64,000 nt of DNA from Janthinobacterium sp. FW305-129. GTDB taxonomy: Bacteria; Pseudomonadota; Gammaproteobacteria; Burkholderiales; Burkholderiaceae_D. Each line of letters starts with the position of its first letter. Position 1 is the first letter of the stretch. Under the pieces are notes generated by a model. It saw only the letters and a list, made by a program, of their open reading frames with translations. It did no database searches and was not told where the DNA came from. Positions 44,183 through 53,608 of this stretch are shown one piece after another. Made by a program: the position numbers and the translations under genes. The stretch is from the NCBI RefSeq assembly GCF_020858115.1, contig NZ_JACYMM010000004.1:62001-126000 (forward strand), read 5' to 3'.

Positions 44183-44217
44183 AAAAAAACCTGCGGCAGC
44201 AGGCTGGCGCAGGTTTT
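44183..44217 (-). terminator. Intrinsic terminator of the glycine-zipper protein gene
   Basis: On the minus strand AAAACCTGC pairs with GCAGGTTTT over 9 bp, and the 3' arm runs into a stretch of seven T residues. It lies 20 bases after the stop of the preceding gene. Confidence 0.8.
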
Positions 44218-44236
44218 GGCGGATGGTGGGTGCCGA

Positions 44237-44683
44237 TCAGCGACGATGGCCCCAGCCGTGGCCGTGACCGTGGCCACGGTCATAGTAGTCGCGGCGGCCA
44301 TGGTCGCGGTAGTAGCCGCGGCCCGGTTGCACGTAGACGACGGCCGGCGGGCCGTAGTAGCGCGGAGGCGGCGCGTAATACACGGGCTGCGGGGCCGGGG
44401 CGTAGTACACCGGTTGCGGCGCAGGCGCGTAATAGGTTTCGCGGTAGCCGCCGCGATAGCCGCCACGGTCGTAATAGCGGTCATTCGTGCTGATGCTGTT
44501 GCCGACGGCGGCACCCAGCACGCCACCGACGATCGCGCCATTGCGTCCGCCGGTGCTGTTGCCAATGGCCGCCCCGACAACGGCGCCTGCAACGGTATTG
44601 AAGTCGCGGTCACCGGCGACTGCGGCCGAAGACACAGCCACTGCCGCTACCATTACCGCACCCAGGAGTTTCTTGTTCAACAT
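44237..44683 (-). CDS. Glycine-zipper 2TM-domain exported protein with Tyr/Pro repeats
   Basis: A 148-residue envelope protein. The signal peptide ends near SSAAVAG. A glycine-zipper (AGAVVGAAIGNSTGGRNGAI, then AAVGNS) follows, as in outer-membrane proteins such as SlyB/YMGG. The C-terminal half is tandem-repetitive: YYAPAPQPV occurs twice and a related YYAPPPRYY once, followed by Gly/Tyr/Arg/His-rich sequence. AAGGAA precedes the ATG at 44683; an upstream frame is not supported. The function is unknown. Confidence 0.82.
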   Translation of the reverse strand: MLNKKLLGAVMVAAVAVSSAAVAGDRDFNTVAGAVVGAAIGNSTGGRNGAIVGGVLGAAVGNSISTNDRYYDRGGYRGGYRETYYAPAPQPVYYAPAPQPVYYAPPPRYYGPPAVVYVQPGRGYYRDHGRRDYYDRGHGHGHGWGHRR

Positions 44684-44803
44684 GGCATTTCCTTCCATTC
44701 CGGCGAGATCACAATGATCTGCATGCACTGGACTATATCTGCTGCCGCAAGCTTGTTCCACGTCTAATACAACTTATTACAATCGGGGCTGAGCGGTAAC
44801 AAG

Positions 44804-45334
44804 TCAGCGCAGGCGCGCCTGCCATTCGGGCCGCAGCAGGCTGTACATTTTGACATCGCGCATCACGCCGTTGATAAAGAAGGCCTGGCGCATCAAGCCC
44901 TCCTGGGTAAAGCCGTTCTTTTGCGCGATGCGCTCGGAGCCGATGTTCAGCGGGTCCATCAGCAGCTCCAGCCGGTGATACGGATAGGCGTTGAACAGGT
45001 AGTCGATCACCAGGCGCGTCGCTTCGCTGATGTAGCCCTGCCCATCCCGCTGCCGGTCGAACAGGCGGTAGCCGATCTCGCGCGAGGCGGGCGTGCGGCT
45101 CTTGAAATGCGTGATCGTGCCGATGATGTGCTGGGCCTTGTCTTCGATGAGGAACAATTCGCTGTCCTCGGTGACGAAGCCCGATTGCAGGAAGTCGCGC
45201 CGCATGGCCTCGGGCGACTTGAACTGCATCGAGAAAAACTCGCCGCGCGAGGGCAGGTCGTTGACGAGGGAAATATAGGTATTCAGGTCGGCGGCCTGCA
45301 AATGCCGGACGGTACAGAGGGTTCCCTTGAGCAT
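44804..45334 (-). CDS. GNAT-family N-acetyltransferase (RimJ/RimL type)
   Basis: A 176-residue acetyltransferase. The N-terminal VRHLQAADLNTYISLVNDLPSR and the acetyl-CoA-binding segment DRQRDGQGYISEATRLVIDYLF, then RIAQKNGFTQEGLMR, are typical of the RimJ/RimL group. It transfers acetyl groups to a protein N terminus or small amine; the target is unknown. The gene is isolated on the minus strand. Confidence 0.9.
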   Translation of the reverse strand: MLKGTLCTVRHLQAADLNTYISLVNDLPSRGEFFSMQFKSPEAMRRDFLQSGFVTEDSELFLIEDKAQHIIGTITHFKSRTPASREIGYRLFDRQRDGQGYISEATRLVIDYLFNAYPYHRLELLMDPLNIGSERIAQKNGFTQEGLMRQAFFINGVMRDVKMYSLLRPEWQARLR

Positions 45335-45508
45335 GGCGGTATCCGGTAGCGATCACGATCCTGATGGTAATCGACTCTGGGGGAAAGAAGCAATCACTCC
45401 CGCAAAAGTTGCTGCAATGACAGAATAAATACGCTATCGTAGAAAGCCGCGCCTTGCCCCTGGCCACGGCGTACCCGCTTCGACCTTGTTGACTGGAATT
45501 GACATTAC

Positions 45509-46957
45509 ATGCATACCATCCTGACTGGCGCGCCACTGCGCCGTTCCGTTTTATCCATCGCCCTGGGCTGCATCGTCAGCGCCGGCGCCTTTGCCGCCGC
45601 GCCAGGCAATACGCCGCAAGCGCTGGCGCAGGTGCGCGACACGGCGCTGCACAGCGACTGGGCCTACGCCCGCCTGGCCGACATGACGGACCTGATCGGT
45701 CCGCGCCTGTCCGGTTCCGCCGGCGCGGCTGCCGCCGTGCGGCAGGTGGCCGACACCATGCGCCAGCTGGGCGCCACCGTTACCTTGCAGCCCGTGAAAG
45801 TGCCGCACTGGGTGCGCGGCGTGGAAACGGCGGAAATCGTCGATTATGCGGGCCGTCCGCAGGGCGTGTCGCAGCGCGTGGTGCTGACCGCCCTGGGCGG
45901 CTCCGGCGCTACGCCGGCCGCCGGCCTGACGGCGCCCTTGATCATCGTCAAGAGCCTGGACGAACTCAAGGCGCGCGCGCCGGAAGTGAAGGGCGCCATC
46001 GTGCTGATCGACACGCCGTTCGACCAGGAGATGGCCGAGCGGGGCCTGGCCGGCGTGACTTACGGCCAGGGGTCGCGCGCGCGCTTCCTCGGCCCGAAGG
46101 CAGCGGCGGACCTGGGCGCGGCCGCCGCGCTGGTGCGCTCGGTCGGCGGCGCCGATTTCCGCATCCCGCACGCGGGCGCCACGGGTCTCGATGACAACAA
46201 GCGCATTCCGGCCGCCGCCGTCACCGTGGAAGACGCCTTGCTGATCGGCCGCCTGGCCGCGCGCGGCGCGCTGAAAATGCACCTGACCCTGACGCCGCAA
46301 AACCTGCCGGAAGCGGACAGCTACAACGTCATCGCCGACTGGCCGGGCACGGACAAGGCGGACGAAGTGGTGGTGGTCTCGGGCCACCTCGATTCGTGGG
46401 ACCTGGCGACGGGCGCGCACGACGATGGCGCCGGCGTGGTGGCGGCCATGGGCGTGGTGGAAACCCTGAAAAAGCTCGACTACCGCCCGCGCCGCACCAT
46501 CCGCGTGATCGCCTGGATGAACGAGGAAAACGGCGGGCGTGGCGGCCAGGCGTATTTCGAGGCCCACAAGCAGGCGCTCGGCAAACAATATGCGGCCATC
46601 GAGATGGACAGCGGCGCCGGCCGCCCGTTCGGCATCCTCGCCAGCGTGGGGCCGAAGTCGGAAAAACTGTTCGCGCCGCTGCGCGCGGCCCTGCTGCCGA
46701 TGGGCGCGCACGCCTTCACGCGCCGCGACGCACTGGGCACGGGCGACCTGCACCGCCTGGAAACGGGCGGCGTGCCCAGTTTCGAGCCGCTGGTCGACAG
46801 CCACAGCTATTTCCACTACCACCATACGCCGGCCGATACCCTGGACAAGGTCGATCCGGATAACCTCAAGCGCAACGTGGCGCTGATGTCGTCGCTGGCC
46901 TGGTTCCTGGCCAATATCGACGGCGAAATCGGCCGCGCGCCGGAGCAGGGCGAGTAA
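45509..46957 (+). CDS. M28-family zinc aminopeptidase, exported
   Basis: A 482-residue secreted metallopeptidase. A signal peptide ends near GAFAAAPG. The two-zinc centre of family M28 is visible in SGHLDSWDLATGAHDDGAG (His and bridging Asp), WMNEENGGRG (catalytic Glu), IEMDSGAGRPFG (Asp) and SHSYFHYHHTPADT (His). A PA-like insert lies in the N-terminal half. It probably acts as a periplasmic aminopeptidase. The gene is followed after 6 bases by a LysR regulator. Confidence 0.93.
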   Translation: MHTILTGAPLRRSVLSIALGCIVSAGAFAAAPGNTPQALAQVRDTALHSDWAYARLADMTDLIGPRLSGSAGAAAAVRQVADTMRQLGATVTLQPVKVPHWVRGVETAEIVDYAGRPQGVSQRVVLTALGGSGATPAAGLTAPLIIVKSLDELKARAPEVKGAIVLIDTPFDQEMAERGLAGVTYGQGSRARFLGPKAAADLGAAAALVRSVGGADFRIPHAGATGLDDNKRIPAAAVTVEDALLIGRLAARGALKMHLTLTPQNLPEADSYNVIADWPGTDKADEVVVVSGHLDSWDLATGAHDDGAGVVAAMGVVETLKKLDYRPRRTIRVIAWMNEENGGRGGQAYFEAHKQALGKQYAAIEMDSGAGRPFGILASVGPKSEKLFAPLRAALLPMGAHAFTRRDALGTGDLHRLETGGVPSFEPLVDSHSYFHYHHTPADTLDKVDPDNLKRNVALMSSLAWFLANIDGEIGRAPEQGE

Positions 46958-46963
46958 GCGCCA

Positions 46964-47869
46964 ATGTCGCTACCCGATCTGAACCTGTTGATCACCCTCG
47001 ATGTCCTGCTGGCCGAAGGCAGCGTCACGCGCGCGGCGCGGCGCTTGCGTCTGAGTCCATCGGCCATGAGCCGCGCCCTGGCGCGCCTGCGCGAGACGAC
47101 CGGCGATCCGCTGCTGGTGCGCGCCGGCCGTGAACTGGTGCCCACGCCGCGCGCGCTGGAGTTGCGCGAACGGGTGGGCCACCTGGTGGGCGAGGCGCTG
47201 GCCGTGCTGGGACCGGCGGAGCAGCTCGATCCGCGCCAGCTGGAACAGACGTTCACGCTGCGTTCGAGCGACGGCTTCGTGGAAAATTTCGGTCCGGCCC
47301 TGCTCGCGCATATCGGCGCGCAGGCGCCCGGCGTGCGCCTGCGCTTCGTGCAAAAGGTCGACCGCGAAAGCGTGCAGCTGCGCGAGGGCAGCATCGACCT
47401 GGAAACGGGCGTGATCGGCAGTCTGACCAGCCCGGAAGTGCGCACGCGCAGGCTGTTCGGCGACCGTTTTGTCGGCGTGGTGCGCAGCGGCCATGCGCTG
47501 GCGCAAGGCGACATCAGCGCCGAGCGCTATGCGGCCGGCCGGCACGTGCTGGTGGCGCGGCGCGACCAGGAGACGGGACCGATGGATGACGCGCTGGCCG
47601 CGCTGGGATTGCAGCGCACGATCGCCAGCATCGTCGGCGGCTTCACGGCGGCGCTGGCGCTGGCCGCCGGCTCCGACCTGATCGCCACCGTGCCGGAACG
47701 GCATACGGGCAATCTGCGCGCCGGCATGTTCAGTTTTGCGCTGCCGCTAGGCATGCCCGACCTGACCGTATCGCTGATGTGGCATCCGCGCATGGATGCC
47801 GACCCCGCCCACCGCTGGCTGCGCGGCTGCGTGGTCGACGCCTGCGCGGCCCGGATCAGCGCCGGCTGA
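46964..47869 (+). CDS. LysR-family transcriptional regulator
   Basis: A 301-residue LysR regulator. The N-terminal helix-turn-helix (LLAEGSVTRAARRLRLSPSAMSRALARLRE) is standard, and the C-terminal effector domain follows. The ligand is unknown. It lies just 6 bases after the M28 peptidase gene and overlaps the end of the convergent efflux operon by 14 bases, so it might regulate either, although a divergent arrangement would be more usual. Confidence 0.93.
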   Translation: MSLPDLNLLITLDVLLAEGSVTRAARRLRLSPSAMSRALARLRETTGDPLLVRAGRELVPTPRALELRERVGHLVGEALAVLGPAEQLDPRQLEQTFTLRSSDGFVENFGPALLAHIGAQAPGVRLRFVQKVDRESVQLREGSIDLETGVIGSLTSPEVRTRRLFGDRFVGVVRSGHALAQGDISAERYAAGRHVLVARRDQETGPMDDALAALGLQRTIASIVGGFTAALALAAGSDLIATVPERHTGNLRAGMFSFALPLGMPDLTVSLMWHPRMDADPAHRWLRGCVVDACAARISAG

Positions 47870-49319
47870 TGGCGCCGGCAGCGGCCTGCTGCGCGGGCCC
47901 GTCGAAGCCGCCGGCCATGGCCGTATAGCCGCGCGCCGTGGCGATGGTCACGTCGCGCTGCGCCGTCACCAGCTGCTCCTGCGCGGCCAGCGCAATGCGT
48001 TCCGCTTCGAGCACGCCCAGCAGGCTTTCCGCGCCTTCCTGGTAGCGCACACGCGCCAGGCGCGCGCTTTCCTGCGCCAGCTGGTGCGCCAGGCGCAGCT
48101 GCGCATGGCGGCTGCGCAATTGCACCCATTGCGCGATGGCGCTGTCGGCTTCTTCCAACGCCAGCGCCAGCGCCTTGTCGAAGCCGGCCTGCGCGGCCTG
48201 CACCTCGGCGCCAGCCGCGCTTGCGCGGGCGCGGCGCGTGCCGCCGTCGAACAGCGGCAGGGAAAACGCGGCGCCCGCCTGCCAGCGCGCCGCATCGCCG
48301 CCATTCCAGTCGCCGGCCACGCCGGAGGCGCCAAACAGCGCGCCCAGGCTGATGCGCGGGAAGCGCTCGGCGATGGCAGCACCTTCGCGCGCGCTGGCCG
48401 CCGCCAGCGCGCGTTCGGCCGCGCGCACGTCGGGCCGGCGCAGCAGCAGGTGGGCCGGCTCGTCCGTCAGCAAGGATTGCGGCAGCGCCAGCGGCATCGG
48501 CTGGTCGAGCGCCGCCAGTTCCTGCGCATCGAGACGCTGTCCGGTGAGCGTCGCCAGCCGGTTGCGCGCCACGCGTTCTTCGGCGTTCAGGCTGGGCAGG
48601 CGGGCGCCGGCCAGGCGCATCTGCGCCTCGGCGCGCATGCGCTCGGCCGGCGCGGCGCGGCCCGCGCTTTCGCGCTCGCGCACCAGTTGCAGGGTGCCGG
48701 ACTGGTTCGACAGCTGCTCCTGCAGGCTGGCGCGCATCTGCTGCGCGCCGCGCAGCACCAGGTAGGCGTCCACCACCTGCGCCAGGATCAGGCGCCGCAC
48801 GTCGTCGCGCACGGCGGCGCGTTCGTCCGCCGATGCCTCGGCAGCGGCGATGCTGTGGCGCACGCGGCCGAACAGGTCGAGCTCCCAGCTGAAGACGGCG
48901 CTCCACTGCACCGGCGAGGCGATGTGCGGCTGGCCGTCGCCGCCCTCGATCGGCGCCAGGCGCGCGCGTCCGGCCTGGGCGTCGAGATCCACCGTCGGCA
49001 GGCGGGCGCCGCGCGCGGCCTGCGCGAACGCGCTGGCGCTGGCCAGGCGCGCGGCGGCGATGCGCACGTCGTAGTTGTCTTGCCAGGCGCGCCGCACCAG
49101 CTGTTCCAGCCTGGCATCGCCCAGTTCCTGCCACCACAGCGCCGGCGGCGCGCCGGCCTGCAGTTCCGGGCCGCCCGCCGAGGGCAGGGCAGACAGTTGC
49201 GCCGGATCGAGCGCCCGCGTCGCCGTGGGCGTGCCGGCGCTGCAGCTGGCCAGGGCCAGCATGGCCGCCGCCAGCAGCGGCGCGGCGCGGCGCGTGTTCA
49301 GGGTTGTCATGCGGCTCAT
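47856..49319 (-). CDS. NodT/OprM-type outer-membrane efflux lipoprotein
   Basis: A ~487-residue TolC-like outer-membrane factor. The signal peptide ends in the lipobox LASC, so the cysteine is likely lipidated. Two RND-OMF repeats are present, with WELDLFGRVRHSIAAAEAS and LPLFDGGTRRAR as typical landmarks. The start is the ATG at 49319, which overlaps the RND gene's stop as ATGA; a further ATG three codons on is possible. It is the last gene of a four-gene efflux operon. Confidence 0.93.
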   Translation of the reverse strand: MSRMTTLNTRRAAPLLAAAMLALASCSAGTPTATRALDPAQLSALPSAGGPELQAGAPPALWWQELGDARLEQLVRRAWQDNYDVRIAAARLASASAFAQAARGARLPTVDLDAQAGRARLAPIEGGDGQPHIASPVQWSAVFSWELDLFGRVRHSIAAAEASADERAAVRDDVRRLILAQVVDAYLVLRGAQQMRASLQEQLSNQSGTLQLVRERESAGRAAPAERMRAEAQMRLAGARLPSLNAEERVARNRLATLTGQRLDAQELAALDQPMPLALPQSLLTDEPAHLLLRRPDVRAAERALAAASAREGAAIAERFPRISLGALFGASGVAGDWNGGDAARWQAGAAFSLPLFDGGTRRARASAAGAEVQAAQAGFDKALALALEEADSAIAQWVQLRSRHAQLRLAHQLAQESARLARVRYQEGAESLLGVLEAERIALAAQEQLVTAQRDVTIATARGYTAMAGGFDGPAQQAAAGAISRR

Positions 49320-52300
49320 GCGGCTTCTCCCAGTGCGACCGTGCGCGTGGCCGGCGCCGCGCGGCGGCGGCTCAGCAAGGTAAAAAACAAGGGTGTAAAC
49401 AACAGGCCGGACAAGGTCACGCCCAGCATGCCGGCGAAGACGGCCGTGCCCATTGACTGGCGCATTTCCGCGCCCGCACCGGAAGACAGCATCAGCGGTA
49501 TCGCGCCCAGCAGGAAAGCCAGCGACGTCATCAGGATGGGCCGCAAGCGTGTGCGGGCGGCGCCGATGGCCGCTGCGCGCGCATCGGCGCCGGCCGCCAT
49601 CGCCTGGCGCGCGAATTCGACGATCAGGATGGCGTTCTTGGCCGCCAGGCCGATCAGCACCACGATGCTGATCTGCGTCAGCACGTTGTTGTCCAGGCCG
49701 CGCCACGACACGCCGATCAGCGTGGCCAGCACGCAGCTGGGCACGATCAGCACGACGGACAGGGGCAGCAGCCAGCTTTCAAACAGGGCCGCCAGCAGTA
49801 AATACACCAGCAGCACGGCCAGTCCCAGCACCATGCCGGTGCTGGCGCCCGCTTGTTTTTCCTGCAGCGCCAGCTCCGTCCACTCGTAGTCGAAGCCGGC
49901 CGGCAGGCGCGCCTTGAGCAGTTCTTCCATCGCGGCGATGGTCTGCCCCGTCGAGTAGCCAGGCCTGGTGCTGCCCTGGATTTCGGCGGCGGGATACAGG
50001 TTGTAGCGCGGCACGCGGAACGGCGCCGTGCCTTCGCTGAAGGTGGCCACGCTGCCCAGCGGGACCATGTCGCCGCTGGCGGCGCGCGTCTTGAGCGCGG
50101 CCAGGTCGGCCACGCTGCGCCGGTAGGGCGCGTCCGCCTGCGCGGTGACGCGCCAGACCCGGCCCATCAGGTTCATGTCGTTGACGAACACGGGCGCCAG
50201 GTAGCTTTGCAGGGTCTCGTTGACGCGCAGCAGCGGCAGGCCCAGGTATTCGGCCTTGGTGCGGTCCAGTTCAACCTTGATCTGCGGGCTCATGGCGTTG
50301 AACGGCGTGAAGGCGCCCGTCACCGAGGGCAGCCTGGCCGCTTCCTCGGCGATGCCGCGCGCGGCCGCCTGCAAGGCTTGCGGTCCCAGGCCGCCCGTGT
50401 CGCGCAGCATCAGCTTGAAGCCGCCGCCGGTGCCGATGCCGCGCACGGAAGGCGGCGGTATCACCATCACGCGCGCCGCGCTGATGGGCGCCAGCTTGCC
50501 GCGCAGGGCGCCCAGCATGGCCGGCCCGTCCAGGCCAGCGCTGGCGCGCGCGCCGAAGTCCTTGAACATGGTGAAGATGACGGCCGTGTTGGGCGCCGAC
50601 GTAAACGTGGCGCCGTCGGTGCCGACGAAGGCGGCCGTGTGGGCCACGCCAGGGTGGCTCATCAGGCGTGCCGTGGCGTCCTGCACCACTGCGCTGGTGC
50701 GCGCCAGGGTCGAGCCGGCCGGCAGCTGGATCGAGACGATGGCATAGCCGCGGTCCAGCTGCGGCACGAAACCGCGCGGCGTGACGTCCAGGCGCCACAG
50801 GGTCAGGCCCGCCAGCACGAGGTACACGGGCAGCATCAGCCAGCGCCGCGAAAGGATGCGCCCGGTCAGTTGCACATAGCCGCCCGTCAGGCGGGAAAAG
50901 CCGCGGTTGAAGATGGCCATCCAGCGCGCGCCCAGGCTGTTGGCATTGAGCTGCGGCTTGAGCAGCAGCGCGGCCAGGGCCGGCGACAGCGTCAGCGAGA
51001 CCAGCGCCGAGATCACGGTGGAGGCGGCGATGGTGACGGCGAACTGGCGGTAGAACATGCCGGAGATGCCATCGATGAAGGCCGTCGGCACGAACACGGC
51101 CACCAGCACCAGCGCGATGGCGACCAGCGCGAAACCCACCTCGTTCATGCTGCGCTGCGCCGCGGCGACGGGGCTCATGCCTTCCTCCATGTGGCGCTCG
51201 ACGTTTTCCACCACGACGATGGCGTCATCGACGACGATGCCGATGGCCAGCACCAGGCCGAACAGCGAAAGGGTATTGAGGGTATAGCCCATCGCGGCCA
51301 GCACCGTGAAGGTACCGACCAGGGACACGGGAATGGCCAGGATGGGAATGATGGCGGCGCGCCACGAGCCGAGGAACAGCAGCATGGCCAGGCACACCAG
51401 CAGCGCCGCCTCGAAGATGGTGTCGCGCACCTTGTCGATCGAGGAACGGATGAATTCGGTCGGATTGTAGTAGGTGTGATAGGCGACGTCCTGCGGGAAA
51501 TCGGCTTGCATCTTGGCCAGCTGCGCCAGCACGCGGTCGCCGGTAGCCAGCGCGTTCGAGCCGGGCAGCAGGCTGATGCTCAGCGCGATGGCCGTGCGGT
51601 TGTCGACGAAGCCGCTTTCCGCGTAATCCTGCGCGCCCATCTCGACGCGCGCCACGTCGCGCAGGCGCACCACGCCGCCGTCGCCATGGGCGGCCACGAT
51701 GATGGCCTCGAATTCGGCCACGTCGCGCAAGCGGCTTTGCGCCTGCACCTGCACCTGGTAGGCGCCATCGCTGCCGCCGGGCGGCTGGTTCAATACCCCG
51801 GCGGCGACCTGCGAGTTGGCTTGCCGTACCGCCGCGATCACTTCCGGCGGGCTCAGGCCCAGCGAGGCGACGCGCGCCGGATCGAGCCAGATGCGCATCG
51901 AGAAATCGCGCGCGCCGCGCGTGTAGATGTCGCCGACGCCTTCGATGCGGGCCAGCTGGTCCTTGATGGCGGTGCCGATGAAGTTGGAGATGTACTGCTG
52001 GTCGCGCGTGCCTTTCGGCGAATCGAACAGCACCACCATCAGCTGGTCGGGCGAGGCCTTCTTGACGGCCAGACCCAGCCGGCGCACGGCTTCGGGCAGG
52101 CGCGCTTCGGCCGCCGCCACGCGGTTCTGCACCAGCGATTGCGCCTGTTCGATGTTGGTGCCCGGCTTGAACACCACGCTGATGGTCAGCTTGCCGTCGC
52201 CCACCGATTGCGAGGACATGTAGAGCATGCCGTCGACGCCGTTGATTTCCTGTTCGATCGGCGCGGCGACCGTATCGGCGATTTCCTGCGCCGAGGCGCC

Positions 52301-52456
52301 AGGATAGCTGGCCTTCACCGTCACCGTGGGCGGCACGATCTCGGGAAATTCCGAGATCGGCAGGCGCATGGCCGACACCGCGCCCACCAGGGTGATGAGG
52401 ATCGACAGCACGATGGCGAACACGGGACGGCGGATGAAAAATTGGGAAAAACGCAT
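49316..52456 (-). CDS. RND multidrug efflux transporter (HAE1 family)
   Basis: A 1046-residue inner-membrane pump of the AcrB/MexB type. It begins MRFSQFFIRRPVFAIVLSI. The proton-relay aspartates of TM4 are seen in GIVVDDAIVVVENV, and the FVPTAFIDGISGMFYRQF segment follows. Twelve TM helices and two large periplasmic loops are consistent with the length. It pairs with the upstream MFP and downstream OMF to span the envelope. Substrates are unknown. Confidence 0.96.
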   Translation of the reverse strand: MRFSQFFIRRPVFAIVLSILITLVGAVSAMRLPISEFPEIVPPTVTVKASYPGASAQEIADTVAAPIEQEINGVDGMLYMSSQSVGDGKLTISVVFKPGTNIEQAQSLVQNRVAAAEARLPEAVRRLGLAVKKASPDQLMVVLFDSPKGTRDQQYISNFIGTAIKDQLARIEGVGDIYTRGARDFSMRIWLDPARVASLGLSPPEVIAAVRQANSQVAAGVLNQPPGGSDGAYQVQVQAQSRLRDVAEFEAIIVAAHGDGGVVRLRDVARVEMGAQDYAESGFVDNRTAIALSISLLPGSNALATGDRVLAQLAKMQADFPQDVAYHTYYNPTEFIRSSIDKVRDTIFEAALLVCLAMLLFLGSWRAAIIPILAIPVSLVGTFTVLAAMGYTLNTLSLFGLVLAIGIVVDDAIVVVENVERHMEEGMSPVAAAQRSMNEVGFALVAIALVLVAVFVPTAFIDGISGMFYRQFAVTIAASTVISALVSLTLSPALAALLLKPQLNANSLGARWMAIFNRGFSRLTGGYVQLTGRILSRRWLMLPVYLVLAGLTLWRLDVTPRGFVPQLDRGYAIVSIQLPAGSTLARTSAVVQDATARLMSHPGVAHTAAFVGTDGATFTSAPNTAVIFTMFKDFGARASAGLDGPAMLGALRGKLAPISAARVMVIPPPSVRGIGTGGGFKLMLRDTGGLGPQALQAAARGIAEEAARLPSVTGAFTPFNAMSPQIKVELDRTKAEYLGLPLLRVNETLQSYLAPVFVNDMNLMGRVWRVTAQADAPYRRSVADLAALKTRAASGDMVPLGSVATFSEGTAPFRVPRYNLYPAAEIQGSTRPGYSTGQTIAAMEELLKARLPAGFDYEWTELALQEKQAGASTGMVLGLAVLLVYLLLAALFESWLLPLSVVLIVPSCVLATLIGVSWRGLDNNVLTQISIVVLIGLAAKNAILIVEFARQAMAAGADARAAAIGAARTRLRPILMTSLAFLLGAIPLMLSSGAGAEMRQSMGTAVFAGMLGVTLSGLLFTPLFFTLLSRRRAAPATRTVALGEAA

Positions 52457-52465
52457 GCTTGCTCC

Positions 52466-53608
52466 TTATGCGCCGCTGGCGCGGGGAGCGGCCACCAGGA
52501 CCTGGTCGCCCGGGCGCACCTTGGCCACGCCGGAGACGATGACCCGCTCCTGCGGTCCGAGGCCGGACAGCACGATCTGCCTGTCGCCATGCAGGCCGCC
52601 CAGTTCCACCTTGCGCGGCGCCACCTTGCCCGCCGCGTCCACGACGAACACCATCTTTTTATTCTGGTCGCTGAGGATGGCGGCGTCGGGCACCAGCAGG
52701 CGCTCTTGCGCCGCGCCGACGGGAATGCGCACGCGCGCAAAGCTGCCCGGCATGACGGCGCGGTCGGCGTTGGCCAGGCTGGCGCGCAGGCGCACCGTGC
52801 CCGAGCGGGCGCTGATTTCGTTGTCGACAAAGTCGACGCTGGCTTCCTGGGCGGGGCCGCCGCCATCAAGCGCCAGCTGCACCTTGCCCGGCAGCCTGCT
52901 TTGCTGGCGCAGGCGCTGGAAATCCGCTTCCGACAAGTCGACCATGGCGCGCACGGGATTGTGCGCAACGATGGTGGTCAGCACGCCGCTCTGCGCCGCG
53001 CCGCCGGCCACGTAGTTGCCGATATCGACGCGGCGGTCCGAGACGGTGCCGGCGATGGGGGCGCGCATGGTGGTGAAGGACAGTTCCAGCTCGGCGCTGC
53101 GCAATTCCGCCTGGCTCAGCATGACGGCCGCCTGCGCGCCTTCCAGCTCGCCGCGCGCCCGTTCCAGCTCCTCGGTGCTGGCCGCGCCCGTCTGCTGCAG
53201 CCGGCTGCTGCGCTCGAACTGGGCCGTGGCCAGCTTGCTGCGCGCATGGGCCTGGGCCAGGCTGGCCTGGGCGCGGTCGCGCGCCGCCGCGAAGGGGCGC
53301 GGGTCGATGACGAACAGCGCATCGCCGGCCTTGACCTGCTGGCCATCGCGAAAAGCGATCTGCTGCAGGTAGCCCGACACGCGCGAACGCACTTCCACGC
53401 GCTGCGACGGCTCGATGCGGCCCGTGTAGTCGAGGCTTGCCTGCACCATCGATGTTTCCGGCAGCGCCACGGAAACGGTGGGCTTGGGCGGCGGACCGCC
53501 AGGCGCGGCCTGGGAGCGGCCGCAGCCTGACAAGGTGGCGCCGCAGGCCAGGGCCAGCAGCAGTAACAGCGGGACGGGCAGGGACGGGATCGGACGGGGG
53601 CGCATCAT
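52466..53608 (-). CDS. RND periplasmic adaptor (membrane fusion protein)
   Basis: A 380-residue adaptor protein of the AcrA/MexA family. The lipobox LSGC near residue 27 marks it as a lipoprotein. The lipoyl-like half motifs VRSRVSGYLQQIAFRDGQQV and TMRAPIAGTVSDRRVDIGNY flank the alpha-hairpin, followed by beta-barrel and membrane-proximal domains. The first of two tandem ATG codons overlaps the MFS stop (ATGA). It connects the RND pump with the OMF. Confidence 0.94.
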   Translation of the reverse strand: MMRPRPIPSLPVPLLLLLALACGATLSGCGRSQAAPGGPPPKPTVSVALPETSMVQASLDYTGRIEPSQRVEVRSRVSGYLQQIAFRDGQQVKAGDALFVIDPRPFAAARDRAQASLAQAHARSKLATAQFERSSRLQQTGAASTEELERARGELEGAQAAVMLSQAELRSAELELSFTTMRAPIAGTVSDRRVDIGNYVAGGAAQSGVLTTIVAHNPVRAMVDLSEADFQRLRQQSRLPGKVQLALDGGGPAQEASVDFVDNEISARSGTVRLRASLANADRAVMPGSFARVRIPVGAAQERLLVPDAAILSDQNKKMVFVVDAAGKVAPRKVELGGLHGDRQIVLSGLGPQERVIVSGVAKVRPGDQVLVAAPRASGA

